Positions 5,224 to 5,329 of a stretch of 5,329 bases of DNA are shown one piece after another (position 1 is the first letter of the stretch; each line of letters opens with the position of its first letter). Made by a program: the position numbers and the translations under genes. This DNA comes from Firmicutes bacterium UBA1764. GTDB lineage: Bacteria > Bacillota > Clostridia > Peptostreptococcales > Anaerovoracaceae. The stretch covers positions 3,174 to 8,502 of the forward strand of contig DCHA01000044.1 in assembly GCA_002315535.1 (NCBI GenBank), written 5' to 3'. The notes under the pieces are model-generated. The model saw only the letters and a list, made by a program, of their open reading frames with translations. It was not told the DNA's origin and searched no databases.

Positions 5224-5329
5224 TGAGTTTATTCAATAAAGAAAAAGACGAATACGGTTACGAAGACAACCGCCCAAATCAGCAGTTTGGCCCATTAGAT
5301 GATGCCCCACAGGAAGCAGAACCAGTAGT
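5223..5329 (+). CDS. Start of a gene cut by the window end, possibly a second bactofilin
   Basis: Only the first 35 codons are present, opening MSLFNKEKDEYGYEDN and rich in Asp, Glu, Gln and Pro, with no stop before the window ends. The ATG shares its first base with the TAA stop of the bactofilin gene (TAATG), and a perfect ribosome binding site precedes it, so the two are almost surely co-translated. The visible part looks disordered and carries no domain. Because bactofilin genes often come in adjacent pairs and can have long acidic N-terminal tails, a second bactofilin is a fair guess, but nothing in these residues proves it. Confidence 0.75.
   Translation, partial: MSLFNKEKDEYGYEDNRPNQQFGPLDDAPQEAEPV

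Overview
This is an ordinary-looking chromosomal stretch of a low-to-moderate GC Firmicute, most likely an anaerobic clostridial lineage (Eubacteriales; a placement near Mogibacterium/Anaerovoracaceae or Lachnospiraceae is only a guess). The basis is a QueT-type ECF substrate-binding component, AGGAGG-like ribosome binding sites before most genes, TATAAT-type promoters, a class II fructose-bisphosphate aldolase and a bactofilin pair. There is no RNA gene, CRISPR array, insertion sequence or phage gene, and no gene-free stretch over 300 bases.

Layout. A plus-strand cluster fills about 1-3281. It starts with queT (5' end off the window), then trmB, whose GTG start is nested inside the 3' end of queT, then a small membrane-anchored zinc-ribbon protein. 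An extended -10 promoter at about 1721-1731 then appears to start a second unit: a membrane-anchored YceG/MltG-like protein without a catalytic domain, and fba, 10 nt downstream. A hairpin at 3303-3360 follows fba and could stop transcription from both sides.

Right after, and partly inside, that hairpin lies a short orphan type IV prepilin peptidase (A24 family) gene (3334-3762) with no ribosome binding site. A TTGACA/TATAAA-like promoter overlaps the left arm of the hairpin, so transcription could begin in the hairpin loop. The gene overlaps tail to tail by 27 bp with a minus-strand RsuA-type 16S rRNA pseudouridine synthase gene (3736-4509). A 207-bp divergent intergenic region carries probable promoters for both directions and an imperfect inverted repeat. 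At the right edge a bactofilin gene (4717-5223) is joined by a 1-nt TAATG overlap to a second gene that runs off the window and may be another bactofilin.

How the genes relate. Two products act on or for tRNA modification (queuosine precursor uptake, m7G46 methylation), one on 16S rRNA and one in central glycolysis; three or four are envelope or cytoskeletal proteins. They do not form one pathway. No convincing new multi-gene system is seen. The points most worth a second look are the hairpin/promoter/prepilin peptidase arrangement, the stand-alone YceG-like protein, the nested trmB start and the coupled bactofilin pair.
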